NCBI GenBank assembly: GCA_934541105.1
Contig: CAKTDA010000004.1
Span: 372,001-436,000, forward strand
Source of the DNA: an uncultured Luteitalea sp.
Lineage (GTDB): Bacteria > Acidobacteriota > Vicinamibacteria > Vicinamibacterales > Vicinamibacteraceae
Reading direction: 5' to 3'
Length of the DNA stretch: 64,000 nt
The stretch's first letter is position 1. Each line of letters opens with the position of its first letter. The translations under genes were made by a program, and so were the position numbers. The notes beneath the pieces are model-generated. The model was not told the DNA's origin and did no database searches. It saw only the letters and a list, made by a program, of their open reading frames with translations. Positions 8,751 to 18,212 of this stretch are shown here, in pieces.

Positions 8751-8778
8751 CGAATCCCGAATCCCGAATCCCGAGCCC
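8751..8778. repeat. Heptanucleotide tandem repeat before aroDE
   Basis: CGAATCC occurs three times head to tail (8751-8771), followed by the variant CGAGCCC (8772-8778). It fills the gap between the attenuator U-tract and the first codons of aroDE. Confidence 0.85.
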
Positions 8779-8796
8779 CGAATGAGAGGCAAGACC

Positions 8797-10266
8797 GTGA
8801 AACTCGTGGCCACGCTGGCCGACATCGCTGCCGACGCACTGCCCGAGGTGAATGCGGCCGCGTTGCGGACGGCCGACCTCGTCGAGTTCCGGCTCGACTG
8901 CCTGCCGTCGGCTTCCATCACCGACATGCTCGGGGAGGCTGCGTCGCGGGCCATCGTGACGTGCCGCCCGGTGCGCGAAGGCGGGCGCTTCACGGGTGAC
9001 GAAGCCACGCGCGAGCGCGTGCTGCGCGAGGCGCTCGACGCCGGTGCGGCGTACGTGGACGTCGAATGGGATGCGTCGTTCGGCGATGCGCTGATTGCCG
9101 CGCACCCGGGGCGCGTCGTCCTCTCGCGTCACGACTTTGCCGGCATGCCCGACGACCTCGCCGGCATTGTCGGCGCAATGGCGTCGCGGCGGCCCGCGGT
9201 GGTCAAGGTGGCGGTGACGCCGGCACGGCTCGGCGATCAGCTGCAGTTTCCCCTCGCGAGGGCCGCGGCTGGCGGGCTGCCCGTCGTGCTGATTGCGATG
9301 GGCGCGGTGGGTGTGCCCTCGCGCGTGCTCGCGCAGCAACTCGGGTCGTGCTGGACATACGGCGGCGCCGCAGTCGCCCCGGGGCAGGTGCGGCCGGAGA
9401 TCATGCGGGCGCGCTATCGCGTGGGGTCGCACACGGCCGGGACACGCGTGTTCGGCGTTGCCGGTCGGCCGATCTCGCACTCGTGGTCGCCGACACTGCA
9501 CAACGCGGCGCTCCAGGCCCTCGGCCTCGATGCCGTGTACGTGCCGTTCGAGCCGCACGACATCGACGACCTGCTCGAGGCGGCCGATGCCTTCGCGGTG
9601 CAGGGCCTCAGCGTCACGGCGCCGTTCAAGCTCGACGCCCTTGCGCGTGCATCGGTTGCCGATCCGCTTGCCACGCGTCTCGGTGCCGCCAACACGCTGA
9701 CGCGCGTCCCGGGCGGCTGGGCGGCGTCGAACACGGACGTCGAAGGATTCCTCCTGCCCCTGCGGCCACGCCTCGCGCTGCGTGGTGCGCGTGCGGCCGT
9801 CCTCGGCGGCGGAGGCGCCGCGAGGGCCTTGGTCGCGGGCCTGCACGCGGAGGGCGCCGTCGTGACCGTCCACGCACGGCGGCCGGACCAGGCGGCCTCG
9901 CTCGTCGCCCTCGGCGCGGTCGCCGGCAGCTGGCCGCTCCCGGCCGGCAGCTGGGACCTGCTCGTGAACACGACGCCGGTCGGCACGGCTCCCGACGTCG
10001 AGGCCACACCCGTGGACGCCGCCAGCCTCGCCGGCGGCCGGCTCGTGTACGACCTCGTCTACAACCCCGGACGCACGCGCCTGCTGCGCGATGCCGAGGC
10101 CGCCGGTTGCGACACGCTCGGCGGCCTCGAGATGCTGATTGCCCAGGCCGCTGCGCAGCTGGCCACCTGGTGCGACGTCGCCCCGCCAGTGGACGCGATG
10201 CGCGCCGCCATCCATGCCGAGGCGCCGCACCTGGCGCTGCGGCCGGAGACCCCATGCCCGCGATGA
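8797..10266 (+). CDS. aroDE: Bifunctional 3-dehydroquinate dehydratase (type I) / shikimate dehydrogenase
   Basis: A fused enzyme of about 489 residues catalysing two consecutive shikimate-pathway steps. The N-terminal half is a type I dehydratase with EFRLD, the catalytic His in SRHDF and the Schiff-base Lys in VVKVAVTP. The C-terminal half is an AroE dehydrogenase with GRPISHSWSPTLHN, the Lys of VTAPFK, NTDVEGF and the NADP loop GGGGAARA. The same order of domains occurs in plants and some bacteria. I prefer GTG 8797 because GAGAGG lies 7 nt upstream; ATG 8782 is in frame but has no ribosome site. It is the first structural gene behind the attenuator, and its stop overlaps the trpE start. 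Confidence 0.95.
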   Translation: MKLVATLADIAADALPEVNAAALRTADLVEFRLDCLPSASITDMLGEAASRAIVTCRPVREGGRFTGDEATRERVLREALDAGAAYVDVEWDASFGDALIAAHPGRVVLSRHDFAGMPDDLAGIVGAMASRRPAVVKVAVTPARLGDQLQFPLARAAAGGLPVVLIAMGAVGVPSRVLAQQLGSCWTYGGAAVAPGQVRPEIMRARYRVGSHTAGTRVFGVAGRPISHSWSPTLHNAALQALGLDAVYVPFEPHDIDDLLEAADAFAVQGLSVTAPFKLDALARASVADPLATRLGAANTLTRVPGGWAASNTDVEGFLLPLRPRLALRGARAAVLGGGGAARALVAGLHAEGAVVTVHARRPDQAASLVALGAVAGSWPLPAGSWDLLVNTTPVGTAPDVEATPVDAASLAGGRLVYDLVYNPGRTRLLRDAEAAGCDTLGGLEMLIAQAAAQLATWCDVAPPVDAMRAAIHAEAPHLALRPETPCPR

Positions 10267-11768
10267 CCCAGACAACCTTCGACGAGTTCGTGGATCTCGC
10301 GGGGCGCGGCACGTTCGTGCCCGTGTGCCGCGAGCTGCTGGCCGACCTGCTCACGCCGGTGTCCGCCTTCCTGCGGGTCGCGGAACATTCCGATTACGCG
10401 TTCCTGTTCGAGAGCGTCGAAGGGGGCGAGCAGGTCGCCCGCTACTCCTTCCTCGGCAAGGATCCCTTCCTCGTGCTCCGCGCCCGGCACGGCAAGGCCA
10501 TCGTCGAGCAGGGCGGCCAGGTCACCGAGCTCGACGAGAGCTTCGTCGCGGCGCTGCGTCGGCTCATGGCAGAGTACCGCTCGCCGTTCGTGCCGGGACT
10601 GCCGCGCCTCACCGGCGGCGCCGTCGGCTTCTTCGGCTACGACGCGGCGCCGCACTTCGAGCCGGCGCTCGCCGACGTCTGGACGACGTACGGCGACGCG
10701 CAGGATCCGCGCGACGAAGCCGCGTTCATGCTGTTCGACACGGTGCTGGCCTTCGACCACGTCAAGCACCGCATCCTGCTCATCGCCAACGCGCGCATCT
10801 CGCCGAGCGACGACCTCGCCTCGCTGTACCAGTTCGCGTGCGCCCGCCTCGACTTCCTCCAGCGCGAGCTGGAACAGGCGCACACGGAGCCGATGGCGGC
10901 ATCGAGCGCCACGCCCGAGCCGCCGCAGGTCACCGCGCGCACGAGCCGCGCGGACTTCGAGCAATCGGTCCGCCGGGCGCAGGAGTACATCACGAGCGGC
11001 GACGTCTACCAGGTGGTGCTCTCGCAGCGCTTCGACGTGCAGCTCGAGGCGGATCCCTTCACGGTCTACCGCGCGCTGCGGCACGTGAACCCGTCGCCCT
11101 ACATGTACTTCATCCGCGTCGGCGAGCTGTCGATCGTCGGCTCCTCCCCCGAGATGCTCGTGCGCGTCGAGGCCGGCCAGGCCGAGACGCACCCGATTGC
11201 CGGCACGCGGCCGCGCGGCCGCACGCACGAGGAGGACCTGCGGCTCGGCGAGGAACTCAAGCGCGACGAGAAGGAGCGCTCCGAGCACGTGATGCTCGTG
11301 GATCTCGGGCGCAACGACCTCGGGCGCGTGTGCCAGTACGGCTCGGTGCGCGTGCCGCAGTTCATGACGCTCGAGCGCTACTCCCACGTGATGCACCTGG
11401 TGTCGCGCGTCGTCGGCACGCTTGCCGACGATGCCGACAGGCTCGATGCGCTCGTCTCGTGCTTCCCGGCGGGCACCGTGTCGGGCGCGCCGAAGATCCG
11501 GGCCATGGAGATCATCGCCGAGCTCGAAGGGCAGCCGCGCGGCGTGTACGCGGGCGCCGTGGGCTATCTCGACTTCGCCGGTGACCTCGACTTCTGCATC
11601 GCCATCCGCACGGTCTGGATGCGCGACGGCACCGCGTTCGTGCAGGCCGGTGCCGGCATCGTCGCCGACAGCCATCCGGCTGCCGAGTACGAGGAGACCC
11701 TCAACAAGGCGCGCGCCGTGCTCGGTGCGCTCGAACTCGCCCAGTCGCTCGGGCGCCACGGCGGGTAG
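10263..11768 (+). CDS. trpE: Anthranilate synthase component I
   Basis: Converts chorismate to anthranilate with TrpG supplying ammonia; first committed step to Trp. About 501 residues, normal length. The N-terminal Trp-binding feedback region ([19 protein letters not shown]) and the chorismate-binding C-terminal half ([43 protein letters not shown]) are complete. The ATG at 10263 overlaps the aroDE stop as ATGA, matching the coupling seen along the operon; ATG 10254 is the alternative. trpG follows after 2 nt. Likely regulated both by the leader attenuator and by allosteric Trp inhibition. Confidence 0.97.
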   Translation: MTQTTFDEFVDLAGRGTFVPVCRELLADLLTPVSAFLRVAEHSDYAFLFESVEGGEQVARYSFLGKDPFLVLRARHGKAIVEQGGQVTELDESFVAALRRLMAEYRSPFVPGLPRLTGGAVGFFGYDAAPHFEPALADVWTTYGDAQDPRDEAAFMLFDTVLAFDHVKHRILLIANARISPSDDLASLYQFACARLDFLQRELEQAHTEPMAASSATPEPPQVTARTSRADFEQSVRRAQEYITSGDVYQVVLSQRFDVQLEADPFTVYRALRHVNPSPYMYFIRVGELSIVGSSPEMLVRVEAGQAETHPIAGTRPRGRTHEEDLRLGEELKRDEKERSEHVMLVDLGRNDLGRVCQYGSVRVPQFMTLERYSHVMHLVSRVVGTLADDADRLDALVSCFPAGTVSGAPKIRAMEIIAELEGQPRGVYAGAVGYLDFAGDLDFCIAIRTVWMRDGTAFVQAGAGIVADSHPAAEYEETLNKARAVLGALELAQSLGRHGG

Positions 11769-11770
11769 CG

Positions 11771-12337
11771 ATGGTTCTGCTGATCGACAACTACGACTCG
11801 TTCACGTTCAACCTGGCGCAGTACCTCGGCGAGCTCGGGGCGACGGTCGCCGTGCATCGCAACGACCGCGTGACGATGGCGGACGTCGCCGCGATGAAGC
11901 CGTCACACATCGTCATCTCGCCGGGTCCGGGGCGGCCGGAGGACGCGGGGATCTCCGTGGACGTGATTCGCACGTTCGGCCCGACGATCCCGACGCTCGG
12001 CGTGTGCCTCGGGCACCAGGCGCTCGGGTACGCATTCGGCGGCCAGGTCGTCGGTGCGGCGGTGCTCATGCACGGCAAGACGTCCGACGTCGAGCACGAC
12101 GGCAAGGGCGTGTTCCGCGACATCCCGCAGGGCTTCACCGCTGCGCGGTACCACAGCCTCGTGGTGTCGCCCGAGGGCCTGCCGGACGAACTCGAGGTCA
12201 CGGCGCGTACGGTCAACGACGGCACCGTGATGGGGCTGCGCCACCGCGCGTATCCGCTGCACGGGGTGCAGTTCCACCCCGAGTCGGTGCTCACCGGCCC
12301 GGGACACCAGCTGCTGCGCAACTTCCTGGAGATCTGA
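11771..12337 (+). CDS. trpG: Anthranilate synthase component II (glutamine amidotransferase)
   Basis: Class I glutamine amidotransferase subunit of 188 residues that feeds ammonia to TrpE. The nucleophile Cys is in [15 protein letters not shown], and the His-Glu pair is in [13 protein letters not shown]. The N-terminal signature [13 protein letters not shown] is intact. The same subunit often serves PabA in folate synthesis; no pabB is seen in the window. It starts 2 nt after trpE and its TGA shares one base with the trpD ATG (TGATG). Confidence 0.97.
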   Translation: MVLLIDNYDSFTFNLAQYLGELGATVAVHRNDRVTMADVAAMKPSHIVISPGPGRPEDAGISVDVIRTFGPTIPTLGVCLGHQALGYAFGGQVVGAAVLMHGKTSDVEHDGKGVFRDIPQGFTAARYHSLVVSPEGLPDELEVTARTVNDGTVMGLRHRAYPLHGVQFHPESVLTGPGHQLLRNFLEI

Positions 12338-13365
12338 TGTTCGCGCCCCTGCTCGAGAAGCTGCAACGGCACGACGCGCTCACGACCGACGAAGCCGCCG
12401 GCGCCATGGCCGCGATCATGCGCGGCGAGGCCACACCCGCGCAGATTGCCGCGCTGCTGATGGCACTGCGATCGAAGGGGGAGCGCCCGGAGGAGCTCGT
12501 CGGCCTTGCCCGTGCGATGCGCGCGGCCGCCGTCCCGCTGCCGCGGCAGTTCGACGACGTCTTCGACACCTGCGGCACCGGCGGCGACAACGCCGGCACG
12601 GTGAACGTCTCGTCGATGGCCGCCGTCGTCGTTGCGGCCTGCGGCGTTCGCGTCGCCAAGCACGGCAACCGCTCGGTGTCGAGCCGCTGCGGGAGCGCCG
12701 ACGTCTTCGAGGCGCTCGGGGTCAACGTCACGGCGTCGCCAGCCGTCGTCGCGCGGTGCCTCGAGGAGGCCGGGATCGCGTTCCTGTTCGCGCCGACCTT
12801 CCATCCCTCGATGCGGCACGCCGCGCCGGTACGGCGTGAACTCGGCGTGCGCACCGCGTTCAACCTGCTCGGCCCGCTGACGAACCCGGCAGGCACCACG
12901 CGTCAACTCGTCGGTGTGCCGCGCCCCGAGCTCGCCGAACTCGTGGCGCGTGCGCTCGGGCTGCTGGGCTCGGCCCACGTGTGGGTCGTGCATGCCGCGG
13001 ACGGCCTCGACGAACTGTCGACGACGGGTTACACGAAGGTGTCCGAATGCCGGCAGGGCCTGCTGCGCACGTTCTTCGTCCACCCGTCGATGTTCGGCCT
13101 GCCGAAGGCGTCCGCGGATCAGCTGCGCGGTGACGATGCGGCACACAACGCGGCGGTCGCGCGCGCCGTGTTTGCGGGCGAGCCGGGGCCCGTGCGCGAC
13201 ATCGTGCTGCTCAACGCCGGCGCGGGCCTGCTCGTGGCGGGCAAGGCCGGGACCATCACCGAGGGGATTGCGCAGGCGTCTGCCGCGATCGACGACGGTC
13301 GCGCAGCGGCGACGCTGGAGCGGCTCGTCACGGTGTCGCACGCTCCCGTGGAGGCCGGCGCATGA
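12337..13365 (+). CDS. trpD: Anthranilate phosphoribosyltransferase
   Basis: Transfers phosphoribose from PRPP to anthranilate; 342 residues, typical. The PRPP-binding loop DTCGTGGDNAGTVNVSS is near residues 76-92, with KHGNRSVSSRCGSAD and the family motifs PTFHPSMRHAAPVRRELG and FNLLGPLTNP following. The start ATG 12337 is the only one consistent with the TGATG junction to trpG, and it overlaps trpC by 4 nt. Confidence 0.97.
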   Translation: MFAPLLEKLQRHDALTTDEAAGAMAAIMRGEATPAQIAALLMALRSKGERPEELVGLARAMRAAAVPLPRQFDDVFDTCGTGGDNAGTVNVSSMAAVVVAACGVRVAKHGNRSVSSRCGSADVFEALGVNVTASPAVVARCLEEAGIAFLFAPTFHPSMRHAAPVRRELGVRTAFNLLGPLTNPAGTTRQLVGVPRPELAELVARALGLLGSAHVWVVHAADGLDELSTTGYTKVSECRQGLLRTFFVHPSMFGLPKASADQLRGDDAAHNAAVARAVFAGEPGPVRDIVLLNAGAGLLVAGKAGTITEGIAQASAAIDDGRAAATLERLVTVSHAPVEAGA

Positions 13366-14180
13366 ACGCGCACGAGATGCCTTCGGTGCTCGACGCCATC
13401 GTTGCCGCGGCGTACCGGCGGGTCGAGGCCGCGCGCGAACGCGTGAGCCTGGCCGACCTCGAACGACGCCTGCCCGATCGGAGGCGCACCTTCGAGCACT
13501 CGCTGTCGCTGCCGGGCATCCGCGTCATCGCCGAGTGCAAGCGGCGGTCGCCGTCGCGCGGCGTCCTGCGCCCCGACTACGACCCGGTCGCCATCGCGCG
13601 GCAGTACGCCGCCGCCGGCGCCGCGGCCGTGTCCGTTCTCACGGAGCCGGGCTTCTTCGATGGCGACCTCGAGCACCTCGCTGCCGTCCATGCAGCGCAG
13701 CCGGACCTGCCCCTGCTGCGCAAGGACTTCGTGGTGGACGAGTACCAGCTTGCGGAGGCGGCGGTCGCTGGCGCCTCCGCCGTGCTGCTCATCGTCGCGG
13801 CGCTCGAGCAGGCGGCGCTCACGCGGCTGCTTGCCTATGCCGAGCAGATCGGCATCGACGTCCTCACCGAGGTCCACGACGAAGACGAAGCCTCGCGCGC
13901 GATCGATGGGGGCGCCCGCATTGTCGGGGTCAACAACCGCAACCTCAAGACGCTCGCCGTGTCGATCGAGACGGCGTTCCGCGTCGCACCGCTGATTGCG
14001 TCCGCGCAGGTGCGCGTTGCCGAGAGCGGGCTGCGGACGGGAGCCGATCTGGCGTCGCTGTCGGCGTCGGGCTATCACGCGTTCCTGATTGGTGAGCGGT
14101 TCATGACCGATGCCAATCCCGGTGCGGGCCTTGCGCGCGTCACCGCCGAGGCGACGGCGGCGGCTGGAGCGCAGGCGTGA
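13362..14180 (+). CDS. trpC: Indole-3-glycerol phosphate synthase
   Basis: Closes the indole ring from CdRP. The 272-residue TIM barrel carries IAECKRRSPSRG (catalytic Lys and substrate Ser), PLLRKDFVVDEYQ, LTEVHDEDE and GVNNRNLKTL. It is monofunctional, unlike the TrpC-TrpF fusion of enteric bacteria; trpF is the next separate gene. ATGA and GTGA overlaps on both sides indicate translational coupling. Confidence 0.97.
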   Translation: MNAHEMPSVLDAIVAAAYRRVEAARERVSLADLERRLPDRRRTFEHSLSLPGIRVIAECKRRSPSRGVLRPDYDPVAIARQYAAAGAAAVSVLTEPGFFDGDLEHLAAVHAAQPDLPLLRKDFVVDEYQLAEAAVAGASAVLLIVAALEQAALTRLLAYAEQIGIDVLTEVHDEDEASRAIDGGARIVGVNNRNLKTLAVSIETAFRVAPLIASAQVRVAESGLRTGADLASLSASGYHAFLIGERFMTDANPGAGLARVTAEATAAAGAQA

Positions 14181-14788
14181 CGCGCGTCAAGATCTGCGGC
14201 ATCACGTCCCCGGAGGACGCGCACATGGCCGTGGAGGCGGGTGCCGACGCGCTGGGGATGATCTTCTGGCCGGGCAGCCGGCGCGTGGTGGACGTGGACA
14301 CCGCACGCGAGATCACGCGGAGCCTGCCGCCGCTCATCGCAACGGTCGGCGTGTTCGTGGACGCGTCACCGGATGACGTGCGGGACGTGGCCGATGCCGT
14401 GGGTTTGTCGGCGGTGCAGCTGCACGGCAACGAGCAGGCGGGTGACTGGGCGCGCTTTCCGCGTCCCGTGCTGAAGGCGCTGACGCTCGACGCGTACGCG
14501 GCCAGCCCGTGGCGGACGGCCCGGGCGGCGATCCTCGTGGATGCCGACGACCCGGTGGCGCGGGGCGGCACGGGCAGGACGGTGGACTGGGAGGCGGCCC
14601 GCGCGATCGCGGCGACGCGGCCGCTCGTGCTCGCCGGCGGACTGACGCCGGCAAACATCGCGTCGGCCGTGGAGCAGGTGCGGCCCTGGGGCGTGGACGT
14701 CTCGTCGGGCGTGGAGCAGTCACCCGGCATCAAGGACGCAGACAAGGTGAGGGCCTTCGTGCAGGCGGTGCGAGCCGCCGGCCGGTGA
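14177..14788 (+). CDS. trpF: Phosphoribosylanthranilate isomerase
   Basis: Amadori rearrangement of PRA to CdRP; 203 residues. The N-terminus [12 protein letters not shown] contains the catalytic Cys, and [10 protein letters not shown] and [16 protein letters not shown] form the C-terminal phosphate-binding loops. It uses a GTG start overlapping the trpC stop (GTGA). trpF sits after trpC in the pathway-like order D-C-F-B-A. Confidence 0.96.
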   Translation: MTRVKICGITSPEDAHMAVEAGADALGMIFWPGSRRVVDVDTAREITRSLPPLIATVGVFVDASPDDVRDVADAVGLSAVQLHGNEQAGDWARFPRPVLKALTLDAYAASPWRTARAAILVDADDPVARGGTGRTVDWEAARAIAATRPLVLAGGLTPANIASAVEQVRPWGVDVSSGVEQSPGIKDADKVRAFVQAVRAAGR

Positions 14789-16038
14789 TGGTGGACGACG
14801 TGACAATGACAACGACACAGCAGAGCGTGGGCCGCCCGGTGTTCGGGCGGCGTGATCCAGACGCGCGCGGCTACTTCGGCGAGTTCGGCGGGCGCTTCGT
14901 GCCCGAGACGCTCGTGGCGCCCGTCGAGGAACTGACGGCGGCGTACCTGACGGCCCGCAGGGAGGCGGCGTTTGTCGAGGAGTTCGAGCAGCTCCTGCGG
15001 CAGTTCGTCGGGCGGCCGACGCCGCTCTACGAGGCGGCCCGCCTGTCGGAGGCCTGCGGTGGCGCGACGATCCTGCTGAAGCGGGAGGACCTCGCCCACA
15101 CCGGCGCCCACAAGATCAACAACGCGCTCGGGCAGGCGCTGCTCGCGCGGCGCATGGGCAAGCGCCGCATCGTCGCCGAGACCGGAGCCGGGCAGCACGG
15201 CGTGGCCACGGCAACGGTCTGCGCGCTGCTCGGCCTCGACTGCGTCGTCTACATGGGTGTCGACGACATGGCGCGGCAGGCGCTCAACGTCTTCAGGATG
15301 CGGATGCTCGGTGCCGAGGTGCGCGGCGTGGACGCGGGATCGCGCACGCTGAAGGACGCCATCAACGAGGCGATGCGCGACTGGGTCGCGTCGGTCCGCG
15401 ACACGTACTACCTGCTCGGGTCGGCGCTCGGCCCGCACCCGTATCCGCTGATGGTGCGCGAGTTCCAGTCGGTGATCGGCGAGGAGGCCCGCACCCAGTG
15501 CCTCGCGCAGTACGGCCGCCTGCCCGATGCCGCCATTGCGTGCGTCGGTGGCGGCAGCAATGCCATGGGCCTGTTCGACGCGTTCGTCGCGGACGCCGGC
15601 GTGCGGCTCGTGGGTGTCGAGGCCGGCGGCGAGGGCATCGTCGCCGGGCGGCATGCGGCGCGATTCGCGGGCGGCACGCCCGGTGTGCTGCACGGCACGC
15701 GCACGTACCTGCTCCAGGACGACGCGGGTAACGTCGAGCTGACGCATTCGATTTCCGCAGGACTCGACTACGCAGCCATCGGTCCCGAGCATGCGGACCT
15801 GCTGCAGCAGGGACGCGCCGAATACCGGTACGCCACGGACCCGGAGGCGCTCGCGGCATTCCAGCGTCTCGGACGCCTCGAGGGCATCCTGCCGGCGCTG
15901 GAGTCGGCACACGCGATTGCGGCCGTCGAAGCCGTGGCGCGCGAGGCCGGCACCGACGGGCTCGTCATCGTCAACCTCTCGGGCCGGGGCGACAAGGACG
16001 TCCAGAGCATCCAGCACCTGCTGGAGGGGCAGGCATGA
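14788..16038 (+). CDS. trpB: Tryptophan synthase beta chain
   Basis: PLP enzyme condensing indole with serine; about 416 residues. The PLP Lys lies in [13 protein letters not shown] and the phosphate loop is [23 protein letters not shown] marks the standard TrpB1 (not TrpB2) N-terminus, and the C-terminus holds [13 protein letters not shown] 14788 overlaps the trpF stop (TGATG); ATG 14806 is also possible. It overlaps trpA by 4 nt, so the alpha2-beta2 complex is made from adjacent coupled genes. Confidence 0.97.
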   Translation: MVDDVTMTTTQQSVGRPVFGRRDPDARGYFGEFGGRFVPETLVAPVEELTAAYLTARREAAFVEEFEQLLRQFVGRPTPLYEAARLSEACGGATILLKREDLAHTGAHKINNALGQALLARRMGKRRIVAETGAGQHGVATATVCALLGLDCVVYMGVDDMARQALNVFRMRMLGAEVRGVDAGSRTLKDAINEAMRDWVASVRDTYYLLGSALGPHPYPLMVREFQSVIGEEARTQCLAQYGRLPDAAIACVGGGSNAMGLFDAFVADAGVRLVGVEAGGEGIVAGRHAARFAGGTPGVLHGTRTYLLQDDAGNVELTHSISAGLDYAAIGPEHADLLQQGRAEYRYATDPEALAAFQRLGRLEGILPALESAHAIAAVEAVAREAGTDGLVIVNLSGRGDKDVQSIQHLLEGQA

Positions 16039-16835
16039 GCACTCGACTCGAACGGGCATTTGCCGACATGAAGGCGCAGGAGCGCACGGGCCTCGTCGCG
16101 TTCATCTCCGGCGGCGATCCGACGCTCGAGCGATCGGCCGAGGTGATCCGGGCCGTGGACGACGGGGGAGCCGACGTGATCGAGATCGGCGTGCCGTTCT
16201 CCGATCCGCTTGCCGACGGGCCCGAGATCCAGCGGTCGTCGGAACGTGCGCTGCGCGCGGGTACGACGCTGCGCGGCGTGCTCGACATGGTCGGCGACAT
16301 CAGGACGACCGTCGCCGCGCCGCTCGTCCTCTTCAGCTACGCGAATCCTGTCGTGCGCTTCGGTGTCGATGCATTCGCGGCGCGCGCGGCGGAGGTCGGC
16401 GTGGACGGCGTCCTCCTGCTCGACCTGCCGATCGAGGAAGCGGGGCCGACGCGCGACGTCCTCGTGCGCCACGGGCTCGCACCAATCTTCCTGCTGTCGC
16501 CGACGACGACGCCGGAGCGCATTGCACGGGCGGACGCGCTCGGCCAGGGCTTCCTGTACGCGATCTCGCGGCTCGGCGTCACGGGCGTGCGCGAGCAGGT
16601 CGCAACCGACGCGCAGGAACTCGTCGCGCGCATCCGCAGCCACGCGAGGCTGCCGCTCGCGCTCGGGTTCGGGTTGTCGCGGCCCGAGCACGTGCAGGAC
16701 GTCGGGCGATATGCCGATGCCGCGGTCGTCGGCAGCGCGCTGGTGGCCCAGATCGCGAAGCACGGCGACTCGCCGCGGCTCGCCGACGAGGTGCGCGGCT
16801 TCGTGCGCTGGCTGCGCGGCGGAGCGGCGGCATGA
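16035..16835 (+). CDS. trpA: Tryptophan synthase alpha chain
   Basis: Releases indole from indole-glycerol phosphate for channelling to TrpB; 266 residues. The catalytic Glu ([17 protein letters not shown]) and Asp are in the usual loop, and [13 protein letters not shown] and [10 protein letters not shown] form the phosphate site. The gene overlaps trpB upstream and aroQ downstream by ATGA junctions. Confidence 0.97.
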   Translation: MSTRLERAFADMKAQERTGLVAFISGGDPTLERSAEVIRAVDDGGADVIEIGVPFSDPLADGPEIQRSSERALRAGTTLRGVLDMVGDIRTTVAAPLVLFSYANPVVRFGVDAFAARAAEVGVDGVLLLDLPIEEAGPTRDVLVRHGLAPIFLLSPTTTPERIARADALGQGFLYAISRLGVTGVREQVATDAQELVARIRSHARLPLALGFGLSRPEHVQDVGRYADAAVVGSALVAQIAKHGDSPRLADEVRGFVRWLRGGAAA

Positions 16836-17113
16836 ACGACCCGGACTGGCGCATGCGCGAACTGCGCGACCGCATCGACGCGCTCGACGAGGAGATCGTG
16901 GCGCTGTTGAATGCGCGCGCGTCGTGTGCGCTGGAGATTGGCGAGATCAAGAAGGCGGCCGGGCTGGCGATCTACCAGCCGGGCCGCGAGAAGGACGTGC
17001 TCGATCACGTACGGCGCGTCAATGGCGGGCCGCTCGACGGCGACGCGATGATGCGGCTGTTCGAACGCATCATCGACGAAGCGCGCCGCCTCGAGCGCAC
17101 CGTGGGCAAGTAG
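16832..17113 (+). CDS. aroQ: Chorismate mutase, AroQ type (monofunctional)
   Basis: Converts chorismate to prephenate, the branch to Phe and Tyr. The 93-residue all-helical protein has the AroQ pattern: an N-terminal helix MRELRDRIDALDEEIVALLN, the active-site region IGEIKKAAGLAIYQPGRE and the C-terminal helix FERIIDEARRLE. Its length matches a stand-alone domain rather than a PheA fusion. It overlaps trpA (ATGA), putting the competing Phe/Tyr branch enzyme under the same attenuator as the Trp branch. No prephenate dehydratase is seen in the window. Confidence 0.92.
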   Translation: MNDPDWRMRELRDRIDALDEEIVALLNARASCALEIGEIKKAAGLAIYQPGREKDVLDHVRRVNGGPLDGDAMMRLFERIIDEARRLERTVGK

Positions 17114-17162
17114 GGCGCGGTCGGCGAACACGCCCGCAGCATCGCTTGGAAGGAACTGTCAC

Positions 17163-18212
17163 ATGGTCGTGGTGATGCAGGAACGCGCGAGCGAGGAACA
17201 GATCCAGCGCGTTGTCGCGCAACTGGTGCAGATGGGATTCGACGTGCACCGGTCGACGGGGTCGCTCCGTACCGTGGTCGGTGCGGTGGGCGGCGAAGGG
17301 AAGCACGATCCGCGGCTGCTCGAGGTGCTCGACGGCGTGCAGGAGGTGATGCGGATCACCGAGCCCTACAAGCTCGCGAGCCGCACGTTCAAGCCGGAGG
17401 ACACGGTCATCACGGTCGGCGACCTGCGGATCGGCGGCGATGAAGTCATCGTGATGGCCGGGCCGTGCTCGGCCGAGAGCGAGACCCAGGTGATGCGCAC
17501 CGCCGAGGCCGTGCGGCGTGCCGGCGCCAGGATCCTCCGCGGCGGCGCGTTCAAGCCGCGGAGTTCGCCATATGCGTTCCAGGGGCTCGGCGAGGCCGGG
17601 CTGCAGCTGCTGCGCGCGGGTGCCGACGCGCACGACCTCGCGCTCGTGTCGGAAGTGATGGACGCGAGCCAGATCGCCCTGATGGACGCCTACGTGGACA
17701 TCTACCAGGTCGGCGCGCGGAACATGCAGAACTTCACGCTGCTGCGCGAACTCGGCAAGGTGCGCAAACCCGTGCTGCTCAAACGCGGCATCTCGGCGAC
17801 GATCGAGGAGTGGCTCCTCTCGGCCGAGTACGTGCTCGCCGGCGGCAACATGGACGTCATCCTGTGCGAGCGCGGCATCCGCACGTTCGAGAGCTACACG
17901 CGCAACACCCTCGACATCTCGGCAATCCCGGTCGTCAAGTCGCTCAGTCACCTGCCGATCTTCGTGGACCCGAGCCACGGCACGGGCCGCCGCGACAAGG
18001 TCGCGCCGATGGCGCGGGCCGCGGTCGCCGCGGGGGCCGATGGCCTGCTGATCGAGGTGCACTGCGATCCCGACAATGCCCGCAGCGACGGCGCGCAATC
18101 GCTGTTCCCCGGCCAGTTCGACCGCCTGATGGCTGAACTCCGGATCATCGCGCCAGCCATCGGCCGGAGCATCTGCCAGCAGGCGCAGGTGCGTCGCGGT
18201 TGGGGCCAGTGA
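17163..18212 (+). CDS. aroF: 3-deoxy-7-phosphoheptulonate (DAHP) synthase, type I-beta
   Basis: Entry enzyme of the shikimate pathway (PEP plus erythrose-4-phosphate); 349 residues. The N-terminal 70 residues form a ferredoxin-like regulatory domain ([20 protein letters not shown]). The barrel has [37 protein letters not shown] and [14 protein letters not shown]. This is the Bacillus/Thermotoga-type enzyme, whose N-terminal domain usually binds Tyr or Phe (or prephenate when fused to AroQ). AAGGAA lies about 10 nt before the ATG. A 49-nt gap from aroQ is the longest spacer inside the operon. Confidence 0.96.
   Translation: MVVVMQERASEEQIQRVVAQLVQMGFDVHRSTGSLRTVVGAVGGEGKHDPRLLEVLDGVQEVMRITEPYKLASRTFKPEDTVITVGDLRIGGDEVIVMAGPCSAESETQVMRTAEAVRRAGARILRGGAFKPRSSPYAFQGLGEAGLQLLRAGADAHDLALVSEVMDASQIALMDAYVDIYQVGARNMQNFTLLRELGKVRKPVLLKRGISATIEEWLLSAEYVLAGGNMDVILCERGIRTFESYTRNTLDISAIPVVKSLSHLPIFVDPSHGTGRRDKVAPMARAAVAAGADGLLIEVHCDPDNARSDGAQSLFPGQFDRLMAELRIIAPAIGRSICQQAQVRRGWGQ

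Noticed and set aside
8626..8796. An upstream extension of aroDE starting at TTG 8626
   Set aside because: The extension would be translated through the attenuator terminator and the heptamer repeat and has no domain content; GTG 8797 has a good ribosome site.
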